The notes: generated by a model not told the origin, from the sequence alone. DNA of 18,928 bases from Bdellovibrionota bacterium (GCA_030836365.1 JAURQB010000066.1:1-18928), one strand, 5' to 3'; positions 8,052-14,969 are shown, numbered from the stretch's first letter. Translations and numbers: made by a program.

Positions 8052-8834
8052 ATGATGCTGAATGAGAGTTACAGCGAGTGGGACAACATTTTTACAAAGT
8101 GCCTCACCGACTTAAAAGAAAAATACCCAAAATTAAATGACGGACAACTGGCCAATATTTTAGGTCTACCACGGGCAACATTTAATCGAATGAAAAATGA
8201 ACATAAAATTCCAAAACTAGATAATATGCTCAAGGTATTAATAGGATCAGACAACATTGATCTCATTTCTCATGCCGTAGATCTAATCGAAACCGGCTTA
8301 GGAAAGAAATTGCAAAATGCGCTTGAGAATTCTCTTAACGAGAAAGAGATCATTACCGAAAATGAACGACTTGAATCAATTTTGGAAAACAGAGATGCAT
8401 TTGTCGCCTATTTGTTATGTAACCGAAAAAATGGTGCAACAGAAGATGAAATCATCAATGTATTAGGAGAGCTTGGCATTAGCGCCATGAACCTTTTAAT
8501 TGAAAAAGAAATTGCCTTTCAAATGAATGATCGTTTTCATTTAAAAAGACCAGGAGTTCTTGTTCGAAACTTTAAAAGTATTAAGTACCACTTAAATACC
8601 TATAGTAAATTCTATCAAACTGAAAACGTAGGCACGAACTCAAACTATGCACACTCGCTATCAGAGGGATTGAACCAAGAAGGAATGAAGGCTACCCACC
8701 AAGCTCACAAAAAGTTCCATGAAGAATTGCAGAGAATATATCGTAATGAAAAATATCAAGGTGATATACCTGCTTTTTCTGTCGCTTTTTGCGATTCATT
8801 TTTAAAAACAAATACTATTGAAGGAATTCACTAA
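8052..8834 (+). CDS. HTH-containing putative transcription regulator
   Basis: A 260-residue cytoplasmic protein. Residues about 28-50 (LNDGQLANILGLPRATFNRM) form a Cro/XRE-like helix-turn-helix. The rest is mostly helical, and a segment near residues 110-150 (ENRDAFVAYLLCNRKNGATE...) resembles a second winged-helix-like unit. The layout recalls the HTH regulators that are abundant in Bdellovibrio and relatives (TIGR02147-like), but the match is distant, so I leave the family open. The start at 8052 is chosen because GGAG at 8039-8042 lies 9 bases upstream; the ATG at 8022 has no ribosome binding site. The stop codon overlaps the start of the next gene in a TAATG junction, so the secreted partner is translationally coupled to it. 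Target genes are not visible. Confidence 0.7.
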   Translation: MMLNESYSEWDNIFTKCLTDLKEKYPKLNDGQLANILGLPRATFNRMKNEHKIPKLDNMLKVLIGSDNIDLISHAVDLIETGLGKKLQNALENSLNEKEIITENERLESILENRDAFVAYLLCNRKNGATEDEIINVLGELGISAMNLLIEKEIAFQMNDRFHLKRPGVLVRNFKSIKYHLNTYSKFYQTENVGTNSNYAHSLSEGLNQEGMKATHQAHKKFHEELQRIYRNEKYQGDIPAFSVAFCDSFLKTNTIEGIH

Positions 8835-9175
8835 TGAAATCATTAACATTACTTCTCATTATCCTGACAGCAACAGCAAACGCACAAGATCTTAATTCGC
8901 TTAAAGGAATTAATACAACTGAATCTGAAATAATTCTTAAAGAAGCAATCAAACGTTTTGTCAGTGACCAAACGGGAAAAGTAGATACGGTAGAACTAAA
9001 AGATGGGCAGATTATTTATAACGAAGAAGTAAAAACCTTCATCTACAATGTAAATAATAATACGATTAACCTTCCAACTGGTTTACTGAGACTCCCACCT
9101 GAAAGTAACATCAATATAAATTCGGAAAGTGCTTTATTTAAAAAAGTCGGCGGTGATGGTTCTGGTGGTGGATAA
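8834..9175 (+). CDS. Small secreted protein with Gly-rich C-terminal tail
   Basis: A 113-residue protein that I do not recognise. It has a clean signal peptide (MKSLTLLLIILTATANA, cleavage before QDLN). The mature domain of about 90 residues is acidic in its first half, mixed alpha/beta in prediction by eye, with no cysteines. It ends in the flexible tail GGDGSGGG (106-113). The ATG overlaps the stop of the upstream HTH gene by one base, a coupling that usually means linked function. A regulator plus exported small protein could be a signalling pair, a sensor partner or a regulated secreted factor; all are inference. The next gene, on the other strand, ends only 1 base away, with no terminator hairpin between. 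Confidence 0.7.
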   Translation: MKSLTLLLIILTATANAQDLNSLKGINTTESEIILKEAIKRFVSDQTGKVDTVELKDGQIIYNEEVKTFIYNVNNNTINLPTGLLRLPPESNININSESALFKKVGGDGSGGG

Positions 9176-9176
9176 A

Positions 9177-9953
9177 CTACCAATTCATCCGATCAAACCA
9201 GACTCTTATCAAGCGGCGTCTATTTAATTTATTTTCCTCATATTTGGTTCGACCATGTGGGAAATAACTATTTTTAAAAATGACGGCCTGATTATTTTTT
9301 AACATAAACGTTGAGCGATATTTATCATTCATTAAATAAGAATCTAACAGATCAAGCTGCCCTGAATCTAACAGATCAAGGTGTGCTGAATCTAAGTCAT
9401 GCTCCAAAGAAAGTTTTTTATATGCTCGCTCGATCCAATATCGCATGTACCTAAATTCAAGCAACCCGCTATCGTCATGGCGAATAATTGGAAATTTATT
9501 TCTTCGCACATTTTCTAAGTTATTTTCAGCTCCAGGAGTCACAACATCACGATAAAAGTCTTGGGATAAATATTTAAGTAATTCTGGCCGATACTTTTTG
9601 AGGTCATTGAAAACACTTCTCATATCAACAAAATAACTCTCCCCACCGAAAGCGCCTTGATTTGCACAAAAAAGTGATAAATATTCAGGACAATAGTCTC
9701 TCGCCGATGAATCAGTATGAACACCAGTATCTTCCCGCGTCTGGCTGATTGGAATATTTGTGGTTTTATAATCCTCACCGGTATCAACCACATCATAAAA
9801 TTCGCCATAGCGATCGTTAAGATCACCTATTTCACGACATAGTATTTTAAATTCGTGTTCTGAAATTTCACTAATTAAAACAATTTCATCATTTTTAATC
9901 GCTTGAAGAACATCTTGTTTTGAAAAAGATTTAAGCGTTGGAATATTGATCAT
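9177..9953 (-). CDS. TauD/TfdA-like Fe(II)/2-oxoglutarate dioxygenase
   Basis: A 258-residue protein with the facial triad of this superfamily: His79 and Asp81 in GVHTDSS, and the distal His233 in NSYFPHGRTKY. The C-terminal NRRRLIRVWF (244-253) supplies the arginine that binds 2-oxoglutarate. These enzymes hydroxylate or otherwise oxidise small molecules or carrier-bound amino acids; the substrate here is unknown. Length is normal for the short TauD/TfdA group. A tandem 8-residue repeat (LDLLDSAH / LDLLDSGQ order varies, residues about 188-205) lies in the segment before the distal histidine. It is the last gene of a minus-strand operon, starting 3 bases after the methyltransferase stop. Pairing with a methyltransferase suggests tailoring of one small molecule or polymer. 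Confidence 0.85.
   Translation of the reverse strand: MINIPTLKSFSKQDVLQAIKNDEIVLISEISEHEFKILCREIGDLNDRYGEFYDVVDTGEDYKTTNIPISQTREDTGVHTDSSARDYCPEYLSLFCANQGAFGGESYFVDMRSVFNDLKKYRPELLKYLSQDFYRDVVTPGAENNLENVRRNKFPIIRHDDSGLLEFRYMRYWIERAYKKLSLEHDLDSAHLDLLDSGQLDLLDSYLMNDKYRSTFMLKNNQAVIFKNSYFPHGRTKYEENKLNRRRLIRVWFDRMNW
9340..9396 (-). repeat. In-frame 24-bp tandem repeat inside the dioxygenase gene
   Basis: Copies at 9340-9363 and 9364-9387 differ at only a few positions, and a third partial copy starts at 9388. On the plus strand each begins GAATCTAACAGATCAAG. The unit is 8 codons (LDLLDS plus two variable residues), so copy-number change by slippage would keep the frame and lengthen a loop of the enzyme. 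Confidence 0.85.
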
Positions 9954-9956
9954 AAA

Positions 9957-10718
9957 TTATTTTTTAATTTTAAAAGCTACGTGTAAAGGGACACCGACGA
10001 GATCTTGAAAAAATTTTTGATCAATATTCAAAATATCATCAGTGACACAGAGCTCTTTCATTTGCACAATTTTAGAAAAACCCGCGTCGTTTACCGCGGA
10101 CACATAATCCTCAAATGTTTTATGAAAGCTTCTCACGTTCAACGCCTCGCCACTTCTACGCCAAATTTTTCCCTCAAGCTCAATATCTTTTGCGTTAAAG
10201 TAATTATATTCACCTTGATCAAAATAAAATGGTGCTTCATTTTCCTTTCGAATGAAAGCAAGACTTGGGTGAGGGACAGCAAAAACCATTTCCCCTTCCT
10301 CTTTCAAAGAAGAATGCACGTTTGCCAAAATATCTCTCATTACATTTATAGGAACATAATTAAAAATAAACATACCTAAAATTAGATCATAAGTATTTTT
10401 TTCAAACTTATATTCTGCGGCGTTTTCACAAAAGTAATTAATGCCAAGCTGCTCTGAGCTCTCCCGTTCATTGGCCCGATTAATCATTTCTTCGCTTATA
10501 TCAACACCAGTAATCTTAGCAGGATTTTTTGTGGCCAGAATCCGACTGCAATACCCCTCTCCGCAACCAAGATCTAGAATATTTTTACCTTCTATATCTC
10601 CACACATCTCAATTGTTGGAGGACGACCAGTAAAGTCTGAAACAATTGAAGGCTTATTTCTGGACCATTCATTAGATTGTTTATTATAGATTTCTTTAAC
10701 ACTTTCTTTTGTACTCAT
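9957..10718 (-). CDS. Class I SAM-dependent methyltransferase
   Basis: A 253-residue protein with the Rossmann-fold methyltransferase signature: motif I NILDLGCGEGYCSR (46-59), which binds S-adenosylmethionine, and acidic Asp73 in TGVDIS at the end of strand beta-2. A later segment, YDLILGMFIFNYV, corresponds to motif IV/post-motif region. It is of the Methyltransf_11/25 type that methylates small molecules; the acceptor cannot be deduced. The ATG overlaps the stop of the upstream M23 gene in an ATGA junction, and the dioxygenase starts 3 bases after its end, so the three genes form one operon with coupled translation. Confidence 0.87.
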   Translation of the reverse strand: MSTKESVKEIYNKQSNEWSRNKPSIVSDFTGRPPTIEMCGDIEGKNILDLGCGEGYCSRILATKNPAKITGVDISEEMINRANERESSEQLGINYFCENAAEYKFEKNTYDLILGMFIFNYVPINVMRDILANVHSSLKEEGEMVFAVPHPSLAFIRKENEAPFYFDQGEYNYFNAKDIELEGKIWRRSGEALNVRSFHKTFEDYVSAVNDAGFSKIVQMKELCVTDDILNIDQKFFQDLVGVPLHVAFKIKK

Positions 10719-12010
10719 AAACGAAGTTCCTCATTCACCACTTCATCAATTATTTCTTTTTCACCCATGGCAACAAATTCATTTTTAACCTTTCGTGTTT
10801 CTGCTTGCGCTAAAAGTGACTTTACTTCTGTTATTTGAAGCTGAAGTTGATCAAGCCGATCACCAGAGAGTTTTGGCGTTGCGATCATTCTTTTATTTAA
10901 TGGATTTATCCACCGTCCTTTTGAATTCTTAAAACCAAAATGTAAGTGCGCTCCTGTCACTCGACCAGTTGAACCAACCCGTCCTATAAAGTCTCCAGCT
11001 TTAACCCAAGTTCCTTTTTTAACGGCCCTATTTTTTAGATGAAAATAATAGGAAGTAGATTTATCTCTATGCTTGATGGCAATTTGATTGCCGGCATATT
11101 TATTAAAGCCAGACTTGATTACCTCTCCTGCAGCAACAGCAAAAACTGATCGTCCTTCACGGCCACGAAGATCAATCCCTCGATGGAAAGCTCTTTTTCC
11201 CGTTACGGGATGTCTGCGCCATCCATAATTAGAGCGCACATGCATACTTGATAGAGGGAATCTTAGCCCAGAACGAATTAGCGCTTCTCCTTCTTCTGTG
11301 TAATGAGCTGTATAGGTAGAGCTTTTTTCAGTATCTTCATATAAAAATGTTTCGTGCTCTCCGGCCCGACGTCCACCATAGGAGGTGTATAAAACTGTTG
11401 TATCAATAATATGTTTGCCAAACTTTCTCTCTTTTAAAAGGACTTTGTATCGATCACCGGCACGGGCGTTCATTCGAAAATTAACTTTACATAAAAGAAT
11501 GCTAACAATGTCATTTGATACAGAGGTAGATAAACCTTGATCCAAAAGAGCGTCTTGCAAAGTAGAATTATTTTTTAATTCACCCTCAATAATTCGACTC
11601 TCCCAAACAGTTTCTTTTTGATCAAAAGAATATACCCAAGAGCCATTTTCTTTTTTAAGTTGATGAGTATCAACAAGGTTTTGAGAAAAATGAAACGCTT
11701 TAATCATTCCCTCAGGGTTGTAAAATGCGGTGACCTCGTCACCAACTTTCAAGGTGGAGAACTCAACTTCATCACTCAAGGCATTGATAATATCAAGTGC
11801 GCGCTGATCATTTAGCCCAATTCGGCCAAGCACCTGAAATAAGCCTTCACCTCTTTTCACTTTTCCCGATTTAGTTGTCACGACTTCTGCAACAAGTTGA
11901 TATTGCTGCATGATTGGGGTTGGTGTCGCTGAAACTTGTTCTTGCTCGACGCAAGAAAGAATAAGAATCAATAGGAGAGATAAATGGATAATTTTTTTCA
12001 TAAGCATCAT
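10715..12010 (-). CDS. M23 (LytM/MepM-like) peptidoglycan endopeptidase lipoprotein
   Basis: A 431-residue exported protein. The N-terminus is a lipoprotein signal with the lipobox ILSC (Cys20), so it is probably anchored in the inner or outer membrane. Residues about 37-240 form the two N-terminal domains typical of MepM/Csd3-like enzymes (OapA/LysM-like GEGLFQVLGRIGL..., then a regulatory domain). The M23 domain (about 245-370) has the zinc ligands His276 and Asp280 (FHRGIDLRG) and His357, with His324 (YFHLK) and His355 in GAHLHFG as catalytic residues. All are intact, so it should cut peptide cross-links in peptidoglycan. The C-terminal 60 residues are a coiled coil. Two upstream ATGs (12010, 12007) and one at 12001 are possible starts; none has a strong ribosome binding site. 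It is the first gene of the operon with the methyltransferase and dioxygenase. Confidence 0.9.
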   Translation of the reverse strand: MMLMKKIIHLSLLLILILSCVEQEQVSATPTPIMQQYQLVAEVVTTKSGKVKRGEGLFQVLGRIGLNDQRALDIINALSDEVEFSTLKVGDEVTAFYNPEGMIKAFHFSQNLVDTHQLKKENGSWVYSFDQKETVWESRIIEGELKNNSTLQDALLDQGLSTSVSNDIVSILLCKVNFRMNARAGDRYKVLLKERKFGKHIIDTTVLYTSYGGRRAGEHETFLYEDTEKSSTYTAHYTEEGEALIRSGLRFPLSSMHVRSNYGWRRHPVTGKRAFHRGIDLRGREGRSVFAVAAGEVIKSGFNKYAGNQIAIKHRDKSTSYYFHLKNRAVKKGTWVKAGDFIGRVGSTGRVTGAHLHFGFKNSKGRWINPLNKRMIATPKLSGDRLDQLQLQITEVKSLLAQAETRKVKNEFVAMGEKEIIDEVVNEELRL

Positions 12011-12094
12011 CTAATCAAATTTAACAAAACTTGTCATCGCGATCGGTTTTTTACTATCTGTTTAACATTATTCTGGCCATAGAATAGAACTAAT

Positions 12095-13324
12095 ATGGTA
12101 CTAAAGTTTATGGATAAATACTGTATCGTTGACGTTGAGACCACTGGTGCGAATCGTCAAGGTCAAAAGATCACCGAAATAGCGATCATCATCACAGATG
12201 GTGTTCGAATTATTGAAGAGTTCTCGACTTTAATTAACCCTGAGCGTCGCATCCCCATTCGGATAACTTATCTCACTGGAATTACCAATGAAATGGCGGC
12301 CACAGCACCAAAATTTTATGAGGTAGCAAAAAAAATTATTGAACTTAGCGAAGGTTGTATTTTTGTCGCTCACAATGTTTTTTTTGATTACCAGTTTCTT
12401 CAACGAGAATTTAGTGAACTAGGTTATGTTTTTAGAAGAAAGCTTTTTTGCACAGTTAAAAACGCTAGAAGAGCATTTCCTGGACTTCCAAGCTATTCCT
12501 TAAAGAATCTCACAAAGCACTTTAATATTGAATTACGTAATCACCACCGGGCACTTTCTGATACAAAAGCAGCTTATGAATTATTTCTCAAGATTCAGAC
12601 GCAAATTGATGAGCCGCTCTATCAACAAAAAGCGACACCGGCGAAACTTGAGGAAAAAATATATGAAAACTTACCTGAGGACACAGGTGTTTACTATCTC
12701 TACGACGAACAGGGTGAACTTTTATATATTGGAAAGAGCACAAATATAAAAAATCGAATTAAGTCTCATTTTCGATTGGATCTAAAACGCAAAAAGGATA
12801 TTGAATTAAAAGGGCAAATTGCTCATATTGATTTCAAAATTTACCCTCATGATTTAGTCGCAAAAATTATGGAGTCAATGGAGGTAAAGAAATTTCGCCC
12901 TCCATTTAATGTCGCTCTTAAGAGAACTCGCTATCGTTACGAAGTGAAGCTTACTATTGATCACAACGGTCATTACTATTTTCACCACCAAGCAACTCAA
13001 GGCGGCGCCATTGCAAGTAAGTCCAAAAGACATTCCGAGAGAATTATTAATGGTCTTATGGAGAGAGCCTTTAGTGATAAGAATCATCTAATATGGAAAA
13101 AAACTCTACCAAAAACAGATTACAATAAGCGCCTTAAAAAAGTTTACGATTATTACTTCTATCCGGAGGAAGATTTCACGAGAAAAATTGATCTTTCTTC
13201 CTACCCTATTTTTTTCCATGTCACTGAAGGAAAACTGGCAAGCATCACCTATCAAGATAAAGAGCTGAAGATTAAAGAAGACCCTGACATTAAAAAAATT
13301 TTCATCGGCTATTTCGCAAAGTAA
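12095..13324 (+). CDS. DnaQ-like 3'-5' exonuclease fused to a GIY-YIG nuclease domain
   Basis: A 409-residue fusion. The N-terminal DEDDh exonuclease (about 8-170) shows Asp13 and Glu15 in VDVETTG, Asp98 in HNVFFDYQFL, and His151/Asp156 in HHRALSDTKAAY. The second domain (about 193-275) is a UvrC/Cho-type GIY-YIG nuclease: DTGVYYLYD, then LLYIGKSTNIKNRIKSH (Arg221 catalytic), and Glu260 before the KKFRPPFN motif, matching the catalytic Glu of UvrC. The remaining 130 residues have no motif I know. Fusions of this kind (epsilon-like exonuclease plus UvrC N-domain) occur in several phyla and are thought to act in DNA repair, cutting 3' of a lesion. All catalytic residues are present. An ATG at 12110 (residue 6) is an alternative start; neither has a clear ribosome binding site. 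Confidence 0.9.
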   Translation: MVLKFMDKYCIVDVETTGANRQGQKITEIAIIITDGVRIIEEFSTLINPERRIPIRITYLTGITNEMAATAPKFYEVAKKIIELSEGCIFVAHNVFFDYQFLQREFSELGYVFRRKLFCTVKNARRAFPGLPSYSLKNLTKHFNIELRNHHRALSDTKAAYELFLKIQTQIDEPLYQQKATPAKLEEKIYENLPEDTGVYYLYDEQGELLYIGKSTNIKNRIKSHFRLDLKRKKDIELKGQIAHIDFKIYPHDLVAKIMESMEVKKFRPPFNVALKRTRYRYEVKLTIDHNGHYYFHHQATQGGAIASKSKRHSERIINGLMERAFSDKNHLIWKKTLPKTDYNKRLKKVYDYYFYPEEDFTRKIDLSSYPIFFHVTEGKLASITYQDKELKIKEDPDIKKIFIGYFAK

Positions 13325-13329
13325 CAAAG

Positions 13330-13368
13330 CAGCTGATAAATAGAGTTTGAATCTAAACTGGTCAGCTG
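13330..13368. repeat. Imperfect inverted repeat after the exonuclease gene
   Basis: CAGCTGA at 13330-13336 is the perfect complement of TCAGCTG at 13362-13368, and inside it AGTTT (13344-13348) pairs with AAACT (13355-13359) around a 6-base loop. There is no U-tract on either side, so it is not a standard intrinsic terminator. It may assist 3'-end formation of the upstream gene or be left over from the tRNA-like relic that overlaps it. Confidence 0.5.
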
Positions 13369-13382
13369 AACCAACGACCCTG
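13346..13382 (-). pseudogene. Possible truncated tRNA 3'-end relic
   Basis: On the minus strand this reads GGTCGTTGGTTCA, then AGCT-like filler, GACCA, a 5-base spacer and GATTCAAA. The intact tRNA-Pro nearby reads GGTCGTAGGTTCA, (a 15-base longer stretch), GACCA, a 6-base spacer and GATTCAAA. Order and spacing agree if about 10-15 bases of T-arm/acceptor are missing. It therefore looks like a decayed copy of a tRNA 3' end with its CCA and flank, lying about 157 bases from the true one. Chance similarity is not excluded because the matched blocks are short. Confidence 0.4.
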
Positions 13383-13390
13383 TTGAAATA

Positions 13391-13518
13391 CATTTTTTGG
13401 TTAAAATTTCTCAATGCTTTTATTTTGAGGGAATGAAACAAGGGAGCATACGAAAAGTATGTGACCGAAGTTGAGTGATTGAAAAATAAAATGATTGGGG
13501 AATTTGAATCAAAAAATG
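13391..13518 (+). ncRNA. Long hairpin element with tandem G.A mismatches (candidate structured RNA or palindromic repeat)
   Basis: A 128-base sequence that folds into one nearly continuous hairpin. From the outside: 13391-13402 with 13507-13518 (12 pairs, one G.U), one A/G mismatch, 13404-13415 with 13494-13505 (12 pairs, two G.U), a 2x2 loop, and 13418-13426 with 13483-13491 (9 pairs). Further in, GA opposes GA at 13427-28/13481-82, 13431-32/13477-78, 13435-36/13473-74 and 13444-45/13463-64, separated by short stems. The tip is GCATAC / GTATGT closing a GAAAA loop (13452-13456). The G.T pairs are tolerated only in plus-strand RNA (they are A/C mismatches in minus), so the plus strand is the likely RNA. 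Its 3' arm overlaps the CCA end of the minus-strand tRNA-Pro by 2 bases. No coding frame explains it. Confidence 0.65.
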
Positions 13519-13593
13519 GTCGGAGCGATAGGATTTGAACCTACGACCCCTTGCTCCCAAAGCAAGTGCGCTACCAGGCTGCGCTACGCTCCG
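13517..13593 (-). tRNA. tRNA-Pro (anticodon UGG)
   Basis: A complete 77-base tRNA with encoded CCA. The acceptor stem CGGAGCG (13593-13587) pairs with CGCTCCG (13527-13521), followed by discriminator A and CCA. The D-arm reads GCGCAGCCTGGTAGCGC, the anticodon stem-loop CTTGCTTTGGGAGCAAG gives UGG, and the T-loop has GGTTCAAATCC. It lies downstream of rdgB on the same strand and has its own good promoter. Confidence 0.97.
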
Positions 13594-13605
13594 ACTGATC
13601 GGCTA

Positions 13606-13634
13606 AACATAATGGATTCGTTTTTGATTGGCAA
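13606..13634 (-). promoter_or_regulatory. Sigma-70-type promoter of tRNA-Pro
   Basis: On the minus strand, TTGCCA (13634-13629) and TATGTT (13611-13606) are separated by exactly 17 bases. The mature tRNA 5' end begins 12 bases after the -10 box, leaving only a few bases of 5' leader. It lies in the 51-base gap between rdgB and the tRNA. Confidence 0.75.
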
Positions 13635-13644
13635 TCGGGAAATG

Positions 13645-14235
13645 TTATTTCTCTGAAAAAAATCCAGAAAAGAACTTTTGCGCTTGAGACACAGCTTTTG
13701 CCCGGTGACTATTGGCTTTTTTCCATTCAGCATCTTGAGCAAAACTAAGTTTTTGTCCTTCTGGAATAAACACCGGATCGTACCCAAAGCCTTGATCGCC
13801 AGTCATTTTAGATGCAATCGAGCCCATGCAGCGTCCTTCAAAAAAGAACACTTCTTTCGGATTAAGATAAAAACAGAGAACACACACAAAGTAGGCGCTT
13901 CTGTCTTTAGCGTCTTGCAATTTTTCTAACAAGAGTGCTGTGCGCCGCGTGTCACTTAAGCCCTCACCGCCAAACCTTGCCGATTTTACACCAAGCTCTC
14001 CAGGGAGTGCTTGAACGACAAGCCCAGAATCATCTGATATGACCGGCCTTTGATACTTTTCGTAATATGCCTGTGCCTTTAAAAAAGCATTCTCATTAAA
14101 AGTTTCGCCAGTTTCATCAACCTCAATTTTTTGATCAGCAGCTTTTGCTCCCATTAACTCAACATCAAAAAGCGTATTAAACTCTTCACTTTTATGAGCA
14201 TTACCAGAGGCCAATATAAACCAACGAGTTGCCAT
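13645..14235 (-). CDS. rdgB: RdgB/HAM1-type non-canonical purine NTP pyrophosphatase
   Basis: A 196-residue cytoplasmic house-cleaning enzyme that hydrolyses dITP, ITP and XTP to monophosphates and pyrophosphate, keeping damaged purines out of DNA and RNA. Family motifs are present in order: the nucleotide-binding SGNAHKSEEF (10-19), catalytic SDDSGLVVQALPGELGVKSARFGG (in two blocks around 67-90), GFGYDPVF, and the C-terminal SHRAKA. Length is normal (about 195-200). AGGATAA overlaps the rph stop and precedes the ATG by about 8 bases; only 6 bases separate the two genes, the common rph-rdgB operon. tRNA-Pro follows 51 bases downstream. Confidence 0.95.
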   Translation of the reverse strand: MATRWFILASGNAHKSEEFNTLFDVELMGAKAADQKIEVDETGETFNENAFLKAQAYYEKYQRPVISDDSGLVVQALPGELGVKSARFGGEGLSDTRRTALLLEKLQDAKDRSAYFVCVLCFYLNPKEVFFFEGRCMGSIASKMTGDQGFGYDPVFIPEGQKLSFAQDAEWKKANSHRAKAVSQAQKFFSGFFSEK

Positions 14236-14241
14236 GTTTAG

Positions 14242-14946
14242 TTATCCTAGAACTTTATCTTGAGCTTCAAAAACATGCGCTAAAGCACTCTTTGAGCACT
14301 CTAAAAGCCCAAGGAGCTCTTCATAAGAAAATGCTTCACCTTCCGCCGTTCCTTGAATTTCAACGAATTTTCCTGACTTGGTCATGACAATATTCATGTC
14401 TGTTTCACAGCTAGAGTCTTCTTCATAGTTAAGATCCGCAATAATTTTACCTTCTTTCGAAATACCAACACTTAATGCCCCTAAACGCTCTTTAAGTGGA
14501 TTCTCTTTTACTTTGCCTTCATTCATCAACTTTTGAATCGCAAGCTCTAGCGCCACATAAGCGCCAGATACAGATGTTGTTCTGGTACCACCATCAGCGA
14601 CAAGCACATCACAATCAAGCGTGATACTCACTTCACCTAATTTTTTTAAATCAACGACTGCACGTAGTGCACGCCCAATTAAGCGCTGAATCTCTTGAGT
14701 GCGGCCACCAACTTTACTTCTTTCACGACGTGATCTCGTATGGGTTGATCCAGGGAGCATATTATATTCAGCCGTGACCCAGCCTTTTCTGCTATTTCTC
14801 ATCCAACCCGGAACAGATTCTTCAACAGTTGCAGTAATGTGGACTTTTGTATTCCCAAATTCTGCAATTACACTGCCAGCAGCGTAAGGATTTACATTTT
14901 TTGTAAAAGAAACTTTTCTTGGTTCTGTACGAGTGATAAGCGACAT
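14242..14946 (-). CDS. rph: Ribonuclease PH
   Basis: A 234-residue phosphorolytic 3'-5' exoribonuclease that trims tRNA precursors to their mature 3' ends, releasing nucleoside diphosphates. Conserved blocks: GSVIAEFGNTKVHITA (24-39), YNMLPGSTHTR (61-71; most family members have MLPR or MLPG here), the phosphate-binding GGRTQEIQRLIGRALRA (80-96), and the metal-binding CDVLVADGGTRT (112-123). Length matches the family. AGGA is about 7 bases upstream of the ATG. It heads the rph-rdgB operon and is divergent from birA across only 44 bases to the chosen birA start. A tRNA gene sits at the end of the same strand, which fits its substrate class but is probably coincidental. Confidence 0.96.
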   Translation of the reverse strand: MSLITRTEPRKVSFTKNVNPYAAGSVIAEFGNTKVHITATVEESVPGWMRNSRKGWVTAEYNMLPGSTHTRSRRERSKVGGRTQEIQRLIGRALRAVVDLKKLGEVSITLDCDVLVADGGTRTTSVSGAYVALELAIQKLMNEGKVKENPLKERLGALSVGISKEGKIIADLNYEEDSSCETDMNIVMTKSGKFVEIQGTAEGEAFSYEELLGLLECSKSALAHVFEAQDKVLG

Positions 14947-14969
14947 AAATTTTTCCTATATTGTATAAT
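14940..14969 (+). promoter_or_regulatory. Probable birA promoter
   Basis: A perfect -10 box TATAAT (14964-14969) lies 18 bases downstream of a weak -35 GCGACA (14940-14945). Transcription would start near 14976, giving a leader of only about 15 bases that contains the ribosome binding site. It overlaps the start region of divergent rph, so the two genes share a compact control region. Confidence 0.55.

Noticed and set aside
9340..9396. Short tandem repeats as a CRISPR array
   Set aside because: Units are contiguous without spacers and are in frame within a dioxygenase gene. No CRISPR-like array was seen anywhere in the window.
10005..10379. 124-codon plus-strand frame opposite the methyltransferase
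   Set aside because: Antisense to a gene with clear SAM-binding motifs; its translation shows no family features.
13330..13368. CAGCTGA/TCAGCTG inverted repeat as an intrinsic terminator
   Set aside because: No U-tract follows the stem on either strand and the interior pairing is bulged.
13106..13441. 111-codon open frame on the minus strand under the nuclease gene and hairpin
   Set aside because: It lies antisense to the end of a well-supported gene and runs into the tandem-G.A hairpin; no ribosome binding site or protein-like features.
13584..13787. 67-codon minus-strand frame overlapping rdgB and the 5' end of tRNA-Pro
   Set aside because: It is a shifted frame of rdgB that continues into a tRNA gene.
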